Of a stretch of 64,000 nt of DNA, positions 13,711 through 22,510 are shown in pieces. Source of the DNA: Mytilus edulis. Taxonomy: Eukaryota > Mollusca > Bivalvia > Mytilida > Mytilidae. Made by a program: the position numbers and the translations under genes. Position 1 is the first letter of the stretch; every line of letters starts with the position of its first letter. The notes below the pieces were generated by a model. It made no database searches, was not told the origin of the DNA, and saw only the letters and a list, made by a program, of their open reading frames with translations. The stretch lies in contig NC_092352.1 of NCBI RefSeq assembly GCF_963676685.1, forward strand, positions 23,517,117-23,581,116, read 5' to 3'.

Positions 13711-13935
13711 TGTTGTAATCGACTTGTCCGGATCTGATATCACCGAAACCGGACATTGACCTATAGTGCGACTGTCAACTTCCTGTGGTGAGTACTAGCG
13801 AACATTGCAGAATAACCAGAGAGCTTGATGAAGACAGACGTCTAATCCTCAACTCGTATCTGCCATTTGCCATACACGTACTTGGATAACTCAAGGTAAC
13901 CTTACTTATTATATCAGTCTAGTTGCAAATACTAT
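13711..13935 (+). repeat. 5' LTR of the gypsy element
   Basis: About 225 bp, starting TGTTGTAATCG and ending near ACTAT. It matches 22286-22510 with no difference that I can find. There is no obvious TATA box or AATAAA. A donor-like AAG|GTAACC lies near its 3' end (exon side ends 13895). Confidence 0.93.
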
Positions 13936-13937
13936 AT

Positions 13938-13950
13938 TGGTGTCAGAAGT
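13938..13950 (+). promoter_or_regulatory. Primer binding site, tRNA-Leu type
   Basis: TGGTGTCAGAAGT, 2 bases after the LTR, is complementary to a tRNA 3' end reading ACTTCTGACACCA. That end fits animal tRNA-Leu as far as I recall. This would prime minus-strand DNA synthesis. Confidence 0.75.
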
Positions 13951-14094
13951 TTGTTTCAACTCACCTGGAGAATACCGGAAATGATTTTGTAGCGGCAAAA
14001 TTTTTCTCTTTGAATTTTGAAACAATAAAAGATTCGAAATTGACGAAATATACGGATAATTTTCTAAGTGTTTAAAACAATTGTCAATAATCCT

Positions 14095-14260
14095 TTGTCA
14101 GTTTCACTGATTATTTATTGGGCAATTATTTAATCATTTTAGAAACTGAAGTTTGATTGATACATTTTTCTTTGTCATTGTCAATGACAAAGAGATACAG
14201 GCAAGTGTCAGTGTTACTGAAACTTAACCTGTTAACAATTTAGTCAGTGTTACTGATTAA
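14095..14260 (+). promoter_or_regulatory. 5' leader hairpin and repeated TCAGT-NNN-ACTGA motif
   Basis: In the untranslated leader before gag there is a perfect 10-bp stem (14170-14179 with 14183-14192, loop GTC). Three copies of a small inverted repeat TCAGTNNNACTGA lie around it, at about 14099, 14208 and 14244. Position suggests a packaging, dimerisation or translation-control element; that role is inference. Confidence 0.45.
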
Positions 14261-14323
14261 TTATATAGCAAGACATTGTGTCTTATATTTATTTCATTTT
14301 ATAAGAAATAGATTTATTCAATC

Positions 14324-15883
14324 ATGACAGAACCAGTGAATATTAACACAGCTACATTTTTACAACTTAAGTCGTTAAAAGGCATTGGGGAGGCTAAAGC
14401 AAATGCCATACTAAGGGCAAGAGAAGAAAAAGGTACACTTACTGAAGACAACATCTTTGATATTACAGAAATTTCGAGTACTCTTTGGGCATCTTTATTA
14501 AAGGACAATCTAATAACTTTTAAAGCAGTTAAGCCATTGGGGGAAGATCTTGCGTCAACGGTAGCATTACCAAGGGATAAAATATCTAGTATTGAAAAGG
14601 ATCGTTCTGACATGGTAGTTAGTTTTCAGTTACAGGCTGACCAGATGAGAGAGAAGAACCTGGCCATATTGGAACAACAAAGGTTGCAGTATGAGCAAGA
14701 GCGGGATGAATATTTACAAAAGGTAAAACAAGAAGAATTAAATCATTTTAGAGAAATGGTTGAAACTAAAGATAAGGAATTAGACCGGTATCATGAAAAA
14801 ACAGAGAAAATGCAATCTCAAATAGAACAGCAAGAGTCTCTTGCTAGAATTCAAAAGGTAATAACTGACAGGGAATCTAAATCAGGAGTAAATTATAATT
14901 ATAAACCCCCTTCAACTCCCGACAAATATGGTCCATCTGCTCCAAAGCTGGCTATTTTTTATGGCAAAAGTGACTGGCGACCATACTTTTTGCAGTTTTC
15001 TACCATAGCTGATAGATATAAATGGACTGATGAGCAAAGATTGTTCAAATTAATAGAACTTTTAAGAGATAGGGCTCTGAAGTACTACAGTAACAGGGTT
15101 AAATCATTACAGGCAAATTATAAACTGTTTTGTCAGAAATTTAATGAGAAATTTGGTAAAAAAGAATTACCCCATATTTTACGTAGATTATTACAGGATT
15201 TGAGGCAAGAAAATGAAGAGAATTTGAGAGATTTTGCAGAGAGGGCACAGGAGTTGGCGGTTGATGGGTATCCTGATACTCCAGAGAAGTTTGCTGAGAC
15301 GCTGGCTACTGATGCATTTTTGAGAGGTTGTCTGGATAAAAGAGCTGCTTTAGTTGCCATGGACAAGAACCCAGAATCCTTAGATCAAGCAGTCCAATTT
15401 GTACGTAGTGCAGCAGCTAACCAAAAAGTTATTATGGGCGGTAAGAAGTCTGAAGTGAAAAGAGTTACATTTTCAGATACAGAAGATGTCCAAGAACAGG
15501 AAGAAGAAAAATTTGCTGTACGGGTTGTTGAGAAAGATGATGATAAAAAAGGGGTAAGTGCTAGTATTGAGAAAAGACTTAAGAAAACAGAAGATGATCT
15601 TGCAGAGACAAAAATTATTGTGAGAAAGATTCTCAATATAATTAACCAAAATCAGGGTCAAAACCAGAGGTCAAGAAGTACATATAGGTCTCCTACACCA
15701 GAAAGGTCAACAAGCCCATATAGGGGAACAGGCTGTTTTCAGTGTGGAAAAGAAGGACATTATGCCCGGGATTGTCCAAGCAGGATAATGTATCGAAATG
15801 GGTCGCCCATGCGTAGTAGAACTCCATCACCAAGTAGCAACACTTTAAACTATCAGGGATCAAGAAAGACGGCCAATTCTTGA
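14324..15883 (+). CDS. gag: Gag polyprotein with N-terminal helix-hairpin-helix
   Basis: 519 aa. Residues about 5-45 form a ComEA/PolX-like helix-hairpin-helix (VNINTA, then LKGIGEAKANAI). This is a DNA-binding fold that is not usual in Gag. Residues about 95-180 are a charged coiled coil. Residues about 195-370 match the retrotransposon Gag/capsid fold (FLQFSTIADRYKW, then KFGKKELP and RDFAERAQELA segments). A basic Ser/Arg-rich tail carries one zinc knuckle C471-x2-C-x4-H-x4-C484 for RNA binding. The ATG at 14324 is the first good start after the leader. The stop at 15881-15883 lies inside the frameshift stem, so most ribosomes would release Gag alone. Confidence 0.92.
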   Translation: MTEPVNINTATFLQLKSLKGIGEAKANAILRAREEKGTLTEDNIFDITEISSTLWASLLKDNLITFKAVKPLGEDLASTVALPRDKISSIEKDRSDMVVSFQLQADQMREKNLAILEQQRLQYEQERDEYLQKVKQEELNHFREMVETKDKELDRYHEKTEKMQSQIEQQESLARIQKVITDRESKSGVNYNYKPPSTPDKYGPSAPKLAIFYGKSDWRPYFLQFSTIADRYKWTDEQRLFKLIELLRDRALKYYSNRVKSLQANYKLFCQKFNEKFGKKELPHILRRLLQDLRQENEENLRDFAERAQELAVDGYPDTPEKFAETLATDAFLRGCLDKRAALVAMDKNPESLDQAVQFVRSAAANQKVIMGGKKSEVKRVTFSDTEDVQEQEEEKFAVRVVEKDDDKKGVSASIEKRLKKTEDDLAETKIIVRKILNIINQNQGQNQRSRSTYRSPTPERSTSPYRGTGCFQCGKEGHYARDCPSRIMYRNGSPMRSRTPSPSSNTLNYQGSRKTANS

Positions 15884-18800
15884 TCAGCTCGGGACATGGT
15901 GGCCAAATATGTACAGATGTAAAAAAAGAGGATATTGGTAATACAGCGAAAATTCAGGAACTATTTCTGTATAAACATAATTCAGATTCAAAAACATTGT
16001 ACATAAACTTAATTCTTAATGGGCAAAAAGTTTTAGCTGTTGTAGATAGTGCAGCTCAGGTTTCTGTGATCAGTACATCACTCCTTAAACAGTTGGGGCC
16101 AAGAGTAAAGATGAAGCAGCACATAATATTGAAAGGAGCTGGAAAAGGGTCTGAAATGGAAGCCAGATACACAGATGACCTTGACTTGACAGTTGGTAAA
16201 CTCAAAGTCAAATGGAGGTTTGTGGCTGCAGAGATTACAGATAAGGTAATATTAGGTATTGATTTTTTGGAACATTTCAAGGCTATAATTGATCTAGGCA
16301 ATTATACTGTTCAGATAAATCAAGATCTCATACCCGCCATTTGTTTAGGTGATAAGGAGGGTAAAATTTCACATGTTTACAGAGTAACGGTAGGGAGGAA
16401 AACAGTTGTTCCACCGCAGTCAATGAAGGTATTGAAAATTGAGATTGATAGGACACCTAACTCTGATATTATTATACAACCAAACTATGAACTCAAAGGT
16501 TTACTTACACCGAATGTCGTGCTGAAAATAGGTCAGGAGGTCTCAACAGTAGTACGCAATGGCTCCAATAAGTTTGTCACTTTGAAAGGAGGGTTGAAAT
16601 TTGGAATTGGCACAGAAATAGAATGTGCCATACCCTTGACAGATGTAGATGAACTTGACAGGTTTTCTGACAAGTCAGTTAATGATTTTGTAACACATCA
16701 AGTTGCCCAGGCTGACAGAATATCTGATAGCCTGACAACTGGGTCAGAGTCGAATGAAAACTCAAATATAGGATCACAAGCACATACAATTTTATCCATT
16801 AAAGCTGACAAGAACCACTCTCATGCAGAGGTAAGTTCACAAGATTTTGATAAAAACATGCCTGACAGGGTCTCTGTCAAGCAAGTTCATTCAATTAAAG
16901 ATATAGATGAACTTATTCCAAAACATATACAAGATCTGTATTCAAGGACCATTAAAGGTATGGCACTGTCAGAATGTAAGGACATAGCAGAATTATTGAT
17001 TCAATTTCAAGATGTGTTTGCGAAAGGGGATATGGATCTGGGTTTATTTAAAGGGGAAATTAAACACCGTATCCACACAGGAGATGCTACTCCAGTAAAA
17101 CATCGTCTGAGGCGGACTCCATTAAAGTTTGAAGGTGAGGAACAAAAACATTTACAGGATATGTTGGATAAAGGGGTTATTCAGCCGTCAATATCTGATT
17201 GGGCGGCGTGTCCGGTTCTAGTACGGAAAAAGGATGGCTCTATCAGGTACTGTCTAGACTATAGGGGGCTCAACTCAGCTACAACAAAAGATTTATTTCC
17301 GATAGCGAAAATAGAAACCTGTCTAGATACTTTGCGTGGAAGCCAGTACATGAGTACGGTGGATATGGCTGCGGGATATTGGCAGTTGGAAATAGACGAG
17401 AGAGACCGCTATAAGACCGCTTTTGTGACTAAGTATGGTTTGTTCGAGCACGTCAGACTGCCATTTGGTCTCTGTAACTCGCCAGCTACTTTTAGTAGAG
17501 TTGTTCAGTTAGTATTGCAGGGTTTAACTTGGGAGGAATGTTTAGCATATCTGGATGATGTCATCATTTTTGAGGACCACCTACAGAAGCTGAGACATGT
17601 ATTAGAGCGATTCCAGCAGTATAATCTCAAGTTGAAACCATCAAAGTGCAATCTGTTCCAACAAGAGGTAAAATTTTTAGGCAAGATTGTCAGCAAGGAT
17701 GGGATCTCAATAGATCGTAAGAACATTGATACTGTACAGAAATGGCCAGTTCCAAAAAGTAAGAAAGAGCTAGAATCATTTTTGGGATTTGCTAATTACC
17801 ACAGGGAGCATGTGTCTCACTATGCTGCTCTGGCCGCACCTTTACATGTCCTTACAGGAGGAAAGGAGTTTAAATGGGAATCAGAACATCAAGATGCATT
17901 TAATAGTATTAAGAAGGCTTTAACTACACCACCTGTATTGGGATATCCTGATCCGAACTTTCCATTCATTTTGGATACTGATGCCTCTGAAAATACTATC
18001 GGAGCAGAATTGAGTCAAATTCAAAACGGCAAGTGTGTTACGGTAAGCTATGCAAGTAGGGTATTGACACCAGCTCAGAGAAAATATTGCACTACACGGA
18101 AGGAACTTCTAGCAATAGTAGCCTTTACCAGACAATACCGTCATTATCTTCTTGGTAACCAGTTCACTATACGCACAGACCATAACAGTTTGAAGTGGCT
18201 CATGAACTTCAAAAACATAGAGGGACAGTTAGCTCGCTGGCTAGAAGAGTTATCACAATATAACCTGACCATTCAACATAGACCAGGTAAGAAACATTCA
18301 AATGCAGATGGGCTTTCCAGGATACCTAATCACCAAGACCTTTGCTCACACTACAGCTCGGAGATACCCCTTAATTTGCTTCCTTGTGGAGGTTGTAAGT
18401 ACTGCACTCGAGCAAGGAACCAGTGGCAAACATTTGAAGAAGATGTAGACTTTGTGGTACCTTTGACAGCGAGATCTGTCAGCTGTACTTCACCAGTTGG
18501 CATCATAGGATTAACCATAAGGTCAATAAGGAATGTAACATCAGACAATAATATAGGTATAATGGGAATGCCTACCAGTTATTCAAATGATGACTTGGGG
18601 CAATTGCAAAGTCAGGATAAACATCTAAGTACTATTATTGCATGGTTAACACTGAATCATACTCCCTCTAAGCAGGAATTACAGATGCAGAGTCCAGGAG
18701 TTAGACATCTTTGGCAATGTAAGTCACAACTTAGATATCAAGACGGTATACTGTCTTATATCTGGGAGGACCCTATTGGTTCTAGGATTCTTTTTGTGAC

Positions 18801-20301
18801 CCCAGACAGTCTGAAAGATGAATTGCTCAGGTGTTGTCATGATCTAAGATCTTCTGGACATTTAGGGCAGGACAAGACACTTTCAAAACTAAGGAAGACG
18901 GCATACTGGTACAAGATGTCAACAGATTGCAAAATCTATGTAAGTTCATGTCATGTTTGTAATAGGCAGAAGAAGGCATGCAGGAAAGCAAGAGCAGATC
19001 TGGGGCAATATCACTCTGGGGTTCCTTTTGAAAGGATACACATGGACATTTTAGGCCCTCTACCTGTAACTAAAATGGGTAATAAATATATTCTTGTGAT
19101 CCTTGATCAATTTACCAAATGGATTGAGTGTTGTGCTTTGCCGAACCAACATGCAGAAACAATTGCCAAAGCTTTTATGGACAGTACAATATCAAGATTT
19201 GGGTGTCCCTTGGAGATTCATACAGATCAGGGGAAAAATGTTGATGGCAACGTGATACGACAGCTCTGTGAACTCTTAGAGATAACAAAAACAAGGACGA
19301 CAGCATATCATCCAGCTTCAAACGGTCAAGTTGAACGTTATAATCGCACTCTTGCGCAGATGATAAGGTGTTTCACTAAGAGACGACAAGATAGCTGGGA
19401 TGTACACCTACAGCAACTTACTGGTGCCATTAGAGCTACAGAAAACAGACAAACTGGGTTCACACCAAATTTCATGGTTTTTGGCAAGGAAAATAGTCAA
19501 CCTATTGACCTAGTTTTGGGTCTTGATGCACCTAACAGGACTAGAGAACAAAAAGAGCTAACAGATTATATCAAGATTCTTAGAGAGACGCTGACAGAGG
19601 TACATGTCCTTGCCAGGGAAAACATTAAAATGGCTCAGTGGAGACAGAAGAGAGATTATGACCTGAATGTCAATTGTAAGGTATATAAGGTAGGAGATAT
19701 TGTTTTTAAGATAGATTCAGCCAGGAAAGTTGGGGTGTGTCCAAAACTGAAGGCACCATGGAAAGGGCCCTTTGTGGTAGCTGAGGTTAAATCACGGGTC
19801 CTATACAAAATTAGGAACAAAAAAACATCTGAAGTTGTTCATCATGATAGGCTCAAACTCAGTCAAATTCGTGACTTACCTGTCTGGACACAAAGGCTTA
19901 AGAAAAGAATACTAGAACAGGTGGAGAGGAAAATGTTGGAAGATTTAACTGACAAGGAAGAACACTGTGACTTAGGGCTAGATTGGCTTTTCAGTAATAA
20001 TGAGCCAATGTTGTGGAACATGATGGACAATGGCCTTGCACAGTCAGACTCTCTGACTGGTGGAGGCAATACTGGAATTGGGCAGTCAGATTTTCTGACT
20101 AATAAAAGGAGCTCACAAGAAGCTGATCAGTTTACACTACAGGATTGGGAAACCCTAATGAACCTTGATGATAATTTTGGGGATCAGACAATAATCTATA
20201 ATGTAGCCGATACTGTGGAAGCACAAGTTAAACTGTCTGATAGGAGCAGAGGGAGGGACAGGAAGGCCCCTGCCCACTTTAGAGATTTTGTAATGGACTA
20301 A
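15838..20301 (+). CDS. pol: Pol polyprotein (protease, RT, RNase H, integrase)
   Basis: Open in the -1 frame from 15838; no natural ATG start is needed because it would be made by frameshifting. Numbering from codon 15880 as residue 1: aspartic protease VVDSAAQVS with D56 (DSA in place of the more usual DSG/DTG); RT with LPFGLCNSPATF and active site YLDD 557-560; RNase H with LDTDAS (D701) and TDHNSLKWL; integrase zinc site H987/H994/C1024/C1027; catalytic D1056, D1116, E1152 (D-x59-D-x35-E); then a GPF-type module (WKGPFVV) near 1295. The segment after YLDDVIIF joins directly to EDHLQKL, about five residues shorter than I expect for gypsy RTs. The C-terminal 150 residues are not assigned. 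Confidence 0.93.
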   Translation, partial: QHFKLSGIKKDGQFLISSGHGGQICTDVKKEDIGNTAKIQELFLYKHNSDSKTLYINLILNGQKVLAVVDSAAQVSVISTSLLKQLGPRVKMKQHIILKGAGKGSEMEARYTDDLDLTVGKLKVKWRFVAAEITDKVILGIDFLEHFKAIIDLGNYTVQINQDLIPAICLGDKEGKISHVYRVTVGRKTVVPPQSMKVLKIEIDRTPNSDIIIQPNYELKGLLTPNVVLKIGQEVSTVVRNGSNKFVTLKGGLKFGIGTEIECAIPLTDVDELDRFSDKSVNDFVTHQVAQADRISDSLTTGSESNENSNIGSQAHTILSIKADKNHSHAEVSSQDFDKNMPDRVSVKQVHSIKDIDELIPKHIQDLYSRTIKGMALSECKDIAELLIQFQDVFAKGDMDLGLFKGEIKHRIHTGDATPVKHRLRRTPLKFEGEEQKHLQDMLDKGVIQPSISDWAACPVLVRKKDGSIRYCLDYRGLNSATTKDLFPIAKIETCLDTLRGSQYMSTVDMAAGYWQLEIDERDRYKTAFVTKYGLFEHVRLPFGLCNSPATFSRVVQLVLQGLTWEECLAYLDDVIIFEDHLQKLRHVLERFQQYNLKLKPSKCNLFQQEVKFLGKIVSKDGISIDRKNIDTVQKWPVPKSKKELESFLGFANYHREHVSHYAALAAPLHVLTGGKEFKWESEHQDAFNSIKKALTTPPVLGYPDPNFPFILDTDASENTIGAELSQIQNGKCVTVSYASRVLTPAQRKYCTTRKELLAIVAFTRQYRHYLLGNQFTIRTDHNSLKWLMNFKNIEGQLARWLEELSQYNLTIQHRPGKKHSNADGLSRIPNHQDLCSHYSSEIPLNLLPCGGCKYCTRARNQWQTFEEDVDFVVPLTARSVSCTSPVGIIGLTIRSIRNVTSDNNIGIMGMPTSYSNDDLGQLQSQDKHLSTIIAWLTLNHTPSKQELQMQSPGVRHLWQCKSQLRYQDGILSYIWEDPIGSRILFVTPDSLKDELLRCCHDLRSSGHLGQDKTLSKLRKTAYWYKMSTDCKIYVSSCHVCNRQKKACRKARADLGQYHSGVPFERIHMDILGPLPVTKMGNKYILVILDQFTKWIECCALPNQHAETIAKAFMDSTISRFGCPLEIHTDQGKNVDGNVIRQLCELLEITKTRTTAYHPASNGQVERYNRTLAQMIRCFTKRRQDSWDVHLQQLTGAIRATENRQTGFTPNFMVFGKENSQPIDLVLGLDAPNRTREQKELTDYIKILRETLTEVHVLARENIKMAQWRQKRDYDLNVNCKVYKVGDIVFKIDSARKVGVCPKLKAPWKGPFVVAEVKSRVLYKIRNKKTSEVVHHDRLKLSQIRDLPVWTQRLKKRILEQVERKMLEDLTDKEEHCDLGLDWLFSNNEPMLWNMMDNGLAQSDSLTGGGNTGIGQSDFLTNKRSSQEADQFTLQDWETLMNLDDNFGDQTIIYNVADTVEAQVKLSDRSRGRDRKAPAHFRDFVMD
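15844..15904 (+). promoter_or_regulatory. Programmed -1 ribosomal frameshift signal (gag-pol)
   Basis: The slippery heptamer T TTA AAC (15844-15850) is in the correct Gag phase. A 7-nt spacer follows, then a perfect 9-bp stem: 15858-15866 with 15877-15885. Loop bases GGCCA (15871-15875) can pair with TGGCC (15900-15904), giving an H-type pseudoknot (stem 1 of 9 bp, stem 2 of 5 bp). The pol frame is open from 15838, just upstream of the heptamer, and lies -1 to gag. All geometry fits a functional signal; no assay supports it here. Confidence 0.88.
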
Positions 20302-20350
20302 TGATGATGCAGTTTGTGTATAAATAGTGTATATAGGTTAAATGTTTAAT

Positions 20351-20379
20351 TTGTTTTTTCTTTATCTTATTTTTAAAGA
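20351..20379 (+). promoter_or_regulatory. Putative 3' splice site for ORF3 mRNA
   Basis: A pyrimidine-rich run ending TTTTTAAAG lies immediately before the ORF3 ATG (AG at 20377-20378, ATG at 20380). With the donor-like AAG|GTAACC at 13895/13896 in the 5' LTR, this would place ORF3 on a spliced subgenomic mRNA, as env is made in retroviruses. Sequence-based inference only. Confidence 0.45.
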
Positions 20380-21852
20380 ATGGAGGAGGAAGAGCTAGAC
20401 TATGAGCCAGAAGAAGAGGAAGTGGGTGTGCTGAAAGAACAGATAGAAAAGGAAGGGTGTTTGCTGAAAGAACAAAGAATTAAAGGTAGCAGTAATAATA
20501 AAAAAAGATCAAGACCATGCTGTATATGCTCTGGTAGGTTTGTGAATGTAAGAAGACATGTGCTTCGGGCTCATGTACCCTGGTATACTGCACCTCTGTT
20601 GGCATGTTGGACCTGTCAACTTCAATTTGGCCAACAGGGTGCATTTACTATACATTGCAACGACTATCACAACTCAGAGCAGACACATGGGTATAAAGAG
20701 GAATTTTTGGTTGACTGGGTTGAATTGATGAATGGCTTACTCATAGAACTTTGTCGTCAGTTCGCGGTTTCCACACTGGACAAATTGGTAACATTCGCCA
20801 GGGAGATGTCCACTCTAGAACAGTGTGACAAAGCAACCTTTCATCAAACAGACCTGCCGTTTCTGCTAAATTTCAACAGGATAAACCATTTTCACTCATC
20901 ATCAGCTTACACGGTCTTTCCACCATCAAACATACATTCTCTCTTACACTGGAAGGTTTTAGCTTTATTGATTAAATCATCTGAGGATTCTGAAAATTTA
21001 CTTTCATATAATTGTAAATTGTCTCTATGTAAAATTACTTCACATCCGATACACACAGTTATTGACACACATTTTCATTGGGACAAATTCTTCCTACAAG
21101 CCAGATTTTCTGGCTTGCCATCATACATTTGGGAAGAACAAGATAATGGAAAATTTCAGATTAGAAAATTAATATCAAATTTTGTTTTTCCAAGTCGATG
21201 GACAGCTTGCCTAGATGGGGATTTGTTAAGGGAGGATAAGAGAATTCTCCACACTATTGGAATCCACCCGAAGGTAGCAGGGAACCAGGTGGGTCGGAAT
21301 TTTAATGAGTTGAAAAGAAGAATCCCAGGTAATTTTTTAGCAATAGGGGAATGTGGATTGGACGTAAGTCAGGGGGAGAAAGATATAAGAGAGCAAGTTA
21401 AGGTACTACGAGTACAATTAGAGTTGGCCAGAGATTACAAGTTACCTGTCGTAATTCACTGCAGAGGTAAAAACATAACTGCCAGGTGCTTAGATATCAT
21501 GTCAGAGATACTGGACAGGGATCATGGTGTCCACTGGCACTGTTTCTCCCAGGACAAGACAACATATGAAAATATAAAGCGGTGTTTTCCTAATACAAAA
21601 TTTGGTATTTCTCCATTACTATTAATGGAGGATACCTATCCACAACTCCGCTCACAGGTTTGCGAGATGAGCCTAGAGGACATCATTCTGGAAAGTGATG
21701 CACCATACCTCCACCCCAAGAACTATGAGGACAGTTCTCCAATATTGATTAGATCTATTATACAGAAATTGTCTATCATGTTTAATATTCCAGGAAGGGA
21801 AATTGCTGACATCACCACCCGAAATGCTCAGCAGCTATATAAGTTTGAATAG
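20380..21852 (+). CDS. ORF3: zinc-finger plus TatD-family metal-dependent nuclease/hydrolase
   Basis: 490 aa. An acidic start (EEEELDYEPEEEE) precedes two zinc-finger-like motifs: C47/C48-x-C50-x9-H60-x4-H65 and a classical C76-x2-C79-x12-H92-x4-H97. From about residue 226 to the end it has the TatD amidohydrolase-fold signature with every expected metal ligand: H231-x-H233 (DTHFHW), GIHP (H296), E324 in GECGLD, H360 in VIHCRG, H387 in WHCF, D440 in LESDAPYL. TatD proteins are Mg-dependent DNases (3'-5' exonuclease or AP-type endonuclease in studied members). The gene sits where env would be, has no signal peptide or membrane span, and its frame is fully open, which argues for selection within the element. 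Similarity is to TATDN2-type proteins by motif; its job in the transposition cycle is unknown. Confidence 0.9.
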   Translation: MEEEELDYEPEEEEVGVLKEQIEKEGCLLKEQRIKGSSNNKKRSRPCCICSGRFVNVRRHVLRAHVPWYTAPLLACWTCQLQFGQQGAFTIHCNDYHNSEQTHGYKEEFLVDWVELMNGLLIELCRQFAVSTLDKLVTFAREMSTLEQCDKATFHQTDLPFLLNFNRINHFHSSSAYTVFPPSNIHSLLHWKVLALLIKSSEDSENLLSYNCKLSLCKITSHPIHTVIDTHFHWDKFFLQARFSGLPSYIWEEQDNGKFQIRKLISNFVFPSRWTACLDGDLLREDKRILHTIGIHPKVAGNQVGRNFNELKRRIPGNFLAIGECGLDVSQGEKDIREQVKVLRVQLELARDYKLPVVIHCRGKNITARCLDIMSEILDRDHGVHWHCFSQDKTTYENIKRCFPNTKFGISPLLLMEDTYPQLRSQVCEMSLEDIILESDAPYLHPKNYEDSSPILIRSIIQKLSIMFNIPGREIADITTRNAQQLYKFE

Positions 21853-22285
21853 CGTATCTTTGTGTGTATATATATTTTTAACTGTAAATAACTATATGCG
21901 TGTGTGTATGATGTGGAACTGTAACAATTGTACTGTGTTGTAAAACTGTTATGTGAACTATGTGTGTTTGATGTGTAACTGTAAATATTGTGCCATTCTA
22001 TTGAATGACTTTCGTTTCAAAGGACCACTGGAAATATTAGGACAAAGGGGGGTTATTACTGACATGGTTAAATGACAGTAACACCTCAAGTTATAAGTAA
22101 ATCAATGGAGATATCATGATATCTGCGGGACAATTTCTGACATGATTAAATGACAGTAACTTCATTCACCGTTTAAGGAAATCATAGTGGGACAAAGAGG
22201 ACTTCGGAATAGAGAACTATCACTAATCATTCTTTATATGAATTTACATTATACCAACAATCTTTTCAGAGAGAAGGGGGAAGAA
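21853..22285 (+). other. 3' untranslated region of the gypsy element with short direct repeats
   Basis: Contains tandem tgtgtgtttgatgtgtaactg-like units (about 21890-21995) and a 24-bp direct repeat, 22059-22082 and 22137-22160, differing at one base. A purine run at 22041-22052 (gacaaagggggg) could be a second plus-strand primer. No coding sequence. Confidence 0.6.
22269..22285 (+). promoter_or_regulatory. Polypurine tract
   Basis: GAGAGAAGGGGGAAGAA abuts the 3' LTR, the expected primer for plus-strand DNA synthesis. Confidence 0.85.
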
Positions 22286-22510
22286 TGTTGTAATCGACTT
22301 GTCCGGATCTGATATCACCGAAACCGGACATTGACCTATAGTGCGACTGTCAACTTCCTGTGGTGAGTACTAGCGAACATTGCAGAATAACCAGAGAGCT
22401 TGATGAAGACAGACGTCTAATCCTCAACTCGTATCTGCCATTTGCCATACACGTACTTGGATAACTCAAGGTAACCTTACTTATTATATCAGTCTAGTTG
22501 CAAATACTAT
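22286..22510 (+). repeat. 3' LTR of the gypsy element
   Basis: Matches the 5' LTR base for base by eye. Followed by ATGTG, the target duplication also seen before 13711. Confidence 0.93.

Larger units (their letters stand above)
13711..22510 (+). mobile_element. Full-length Ty3/gypsy LTR retrotransposon with a TatD-domain third ORF
   Basis: An 8.8-kb complete element: LTR, tRNA-Leu-type primer site, gag, pol, a third ORF, polypurine tract, LTR. Domain order PR-RT-RNaseH-IN defines Ty3/gypsy. It is flanked by ATGTG at 13706-13710 and 22511-22515, the expected 5-bp target duplication. The two LTRs appear identical base for base and all three ORFs are open, so the insertion is young and may be competent. 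It sits inside another repeat, itself inside a Penelope-like copy. The LTR boundary could shift by 1-2 bases because both copies continue with AT. Confidence 0.95.

Noticed and set aside
15880..15882. Independent translation start for pol at TTG 15880
   Set aside because: TTG is a poor eukaryotic start, and the overlap contains a complete -1 frameshift signal upstream of it.
14314..18548. Minus-strand ORFs opposite gag and pol (e.g. 14314-14613, 15385-15636, 17505-17726)
   Set aside because: Antisense shadows of strongly conserved gag and pol domains.
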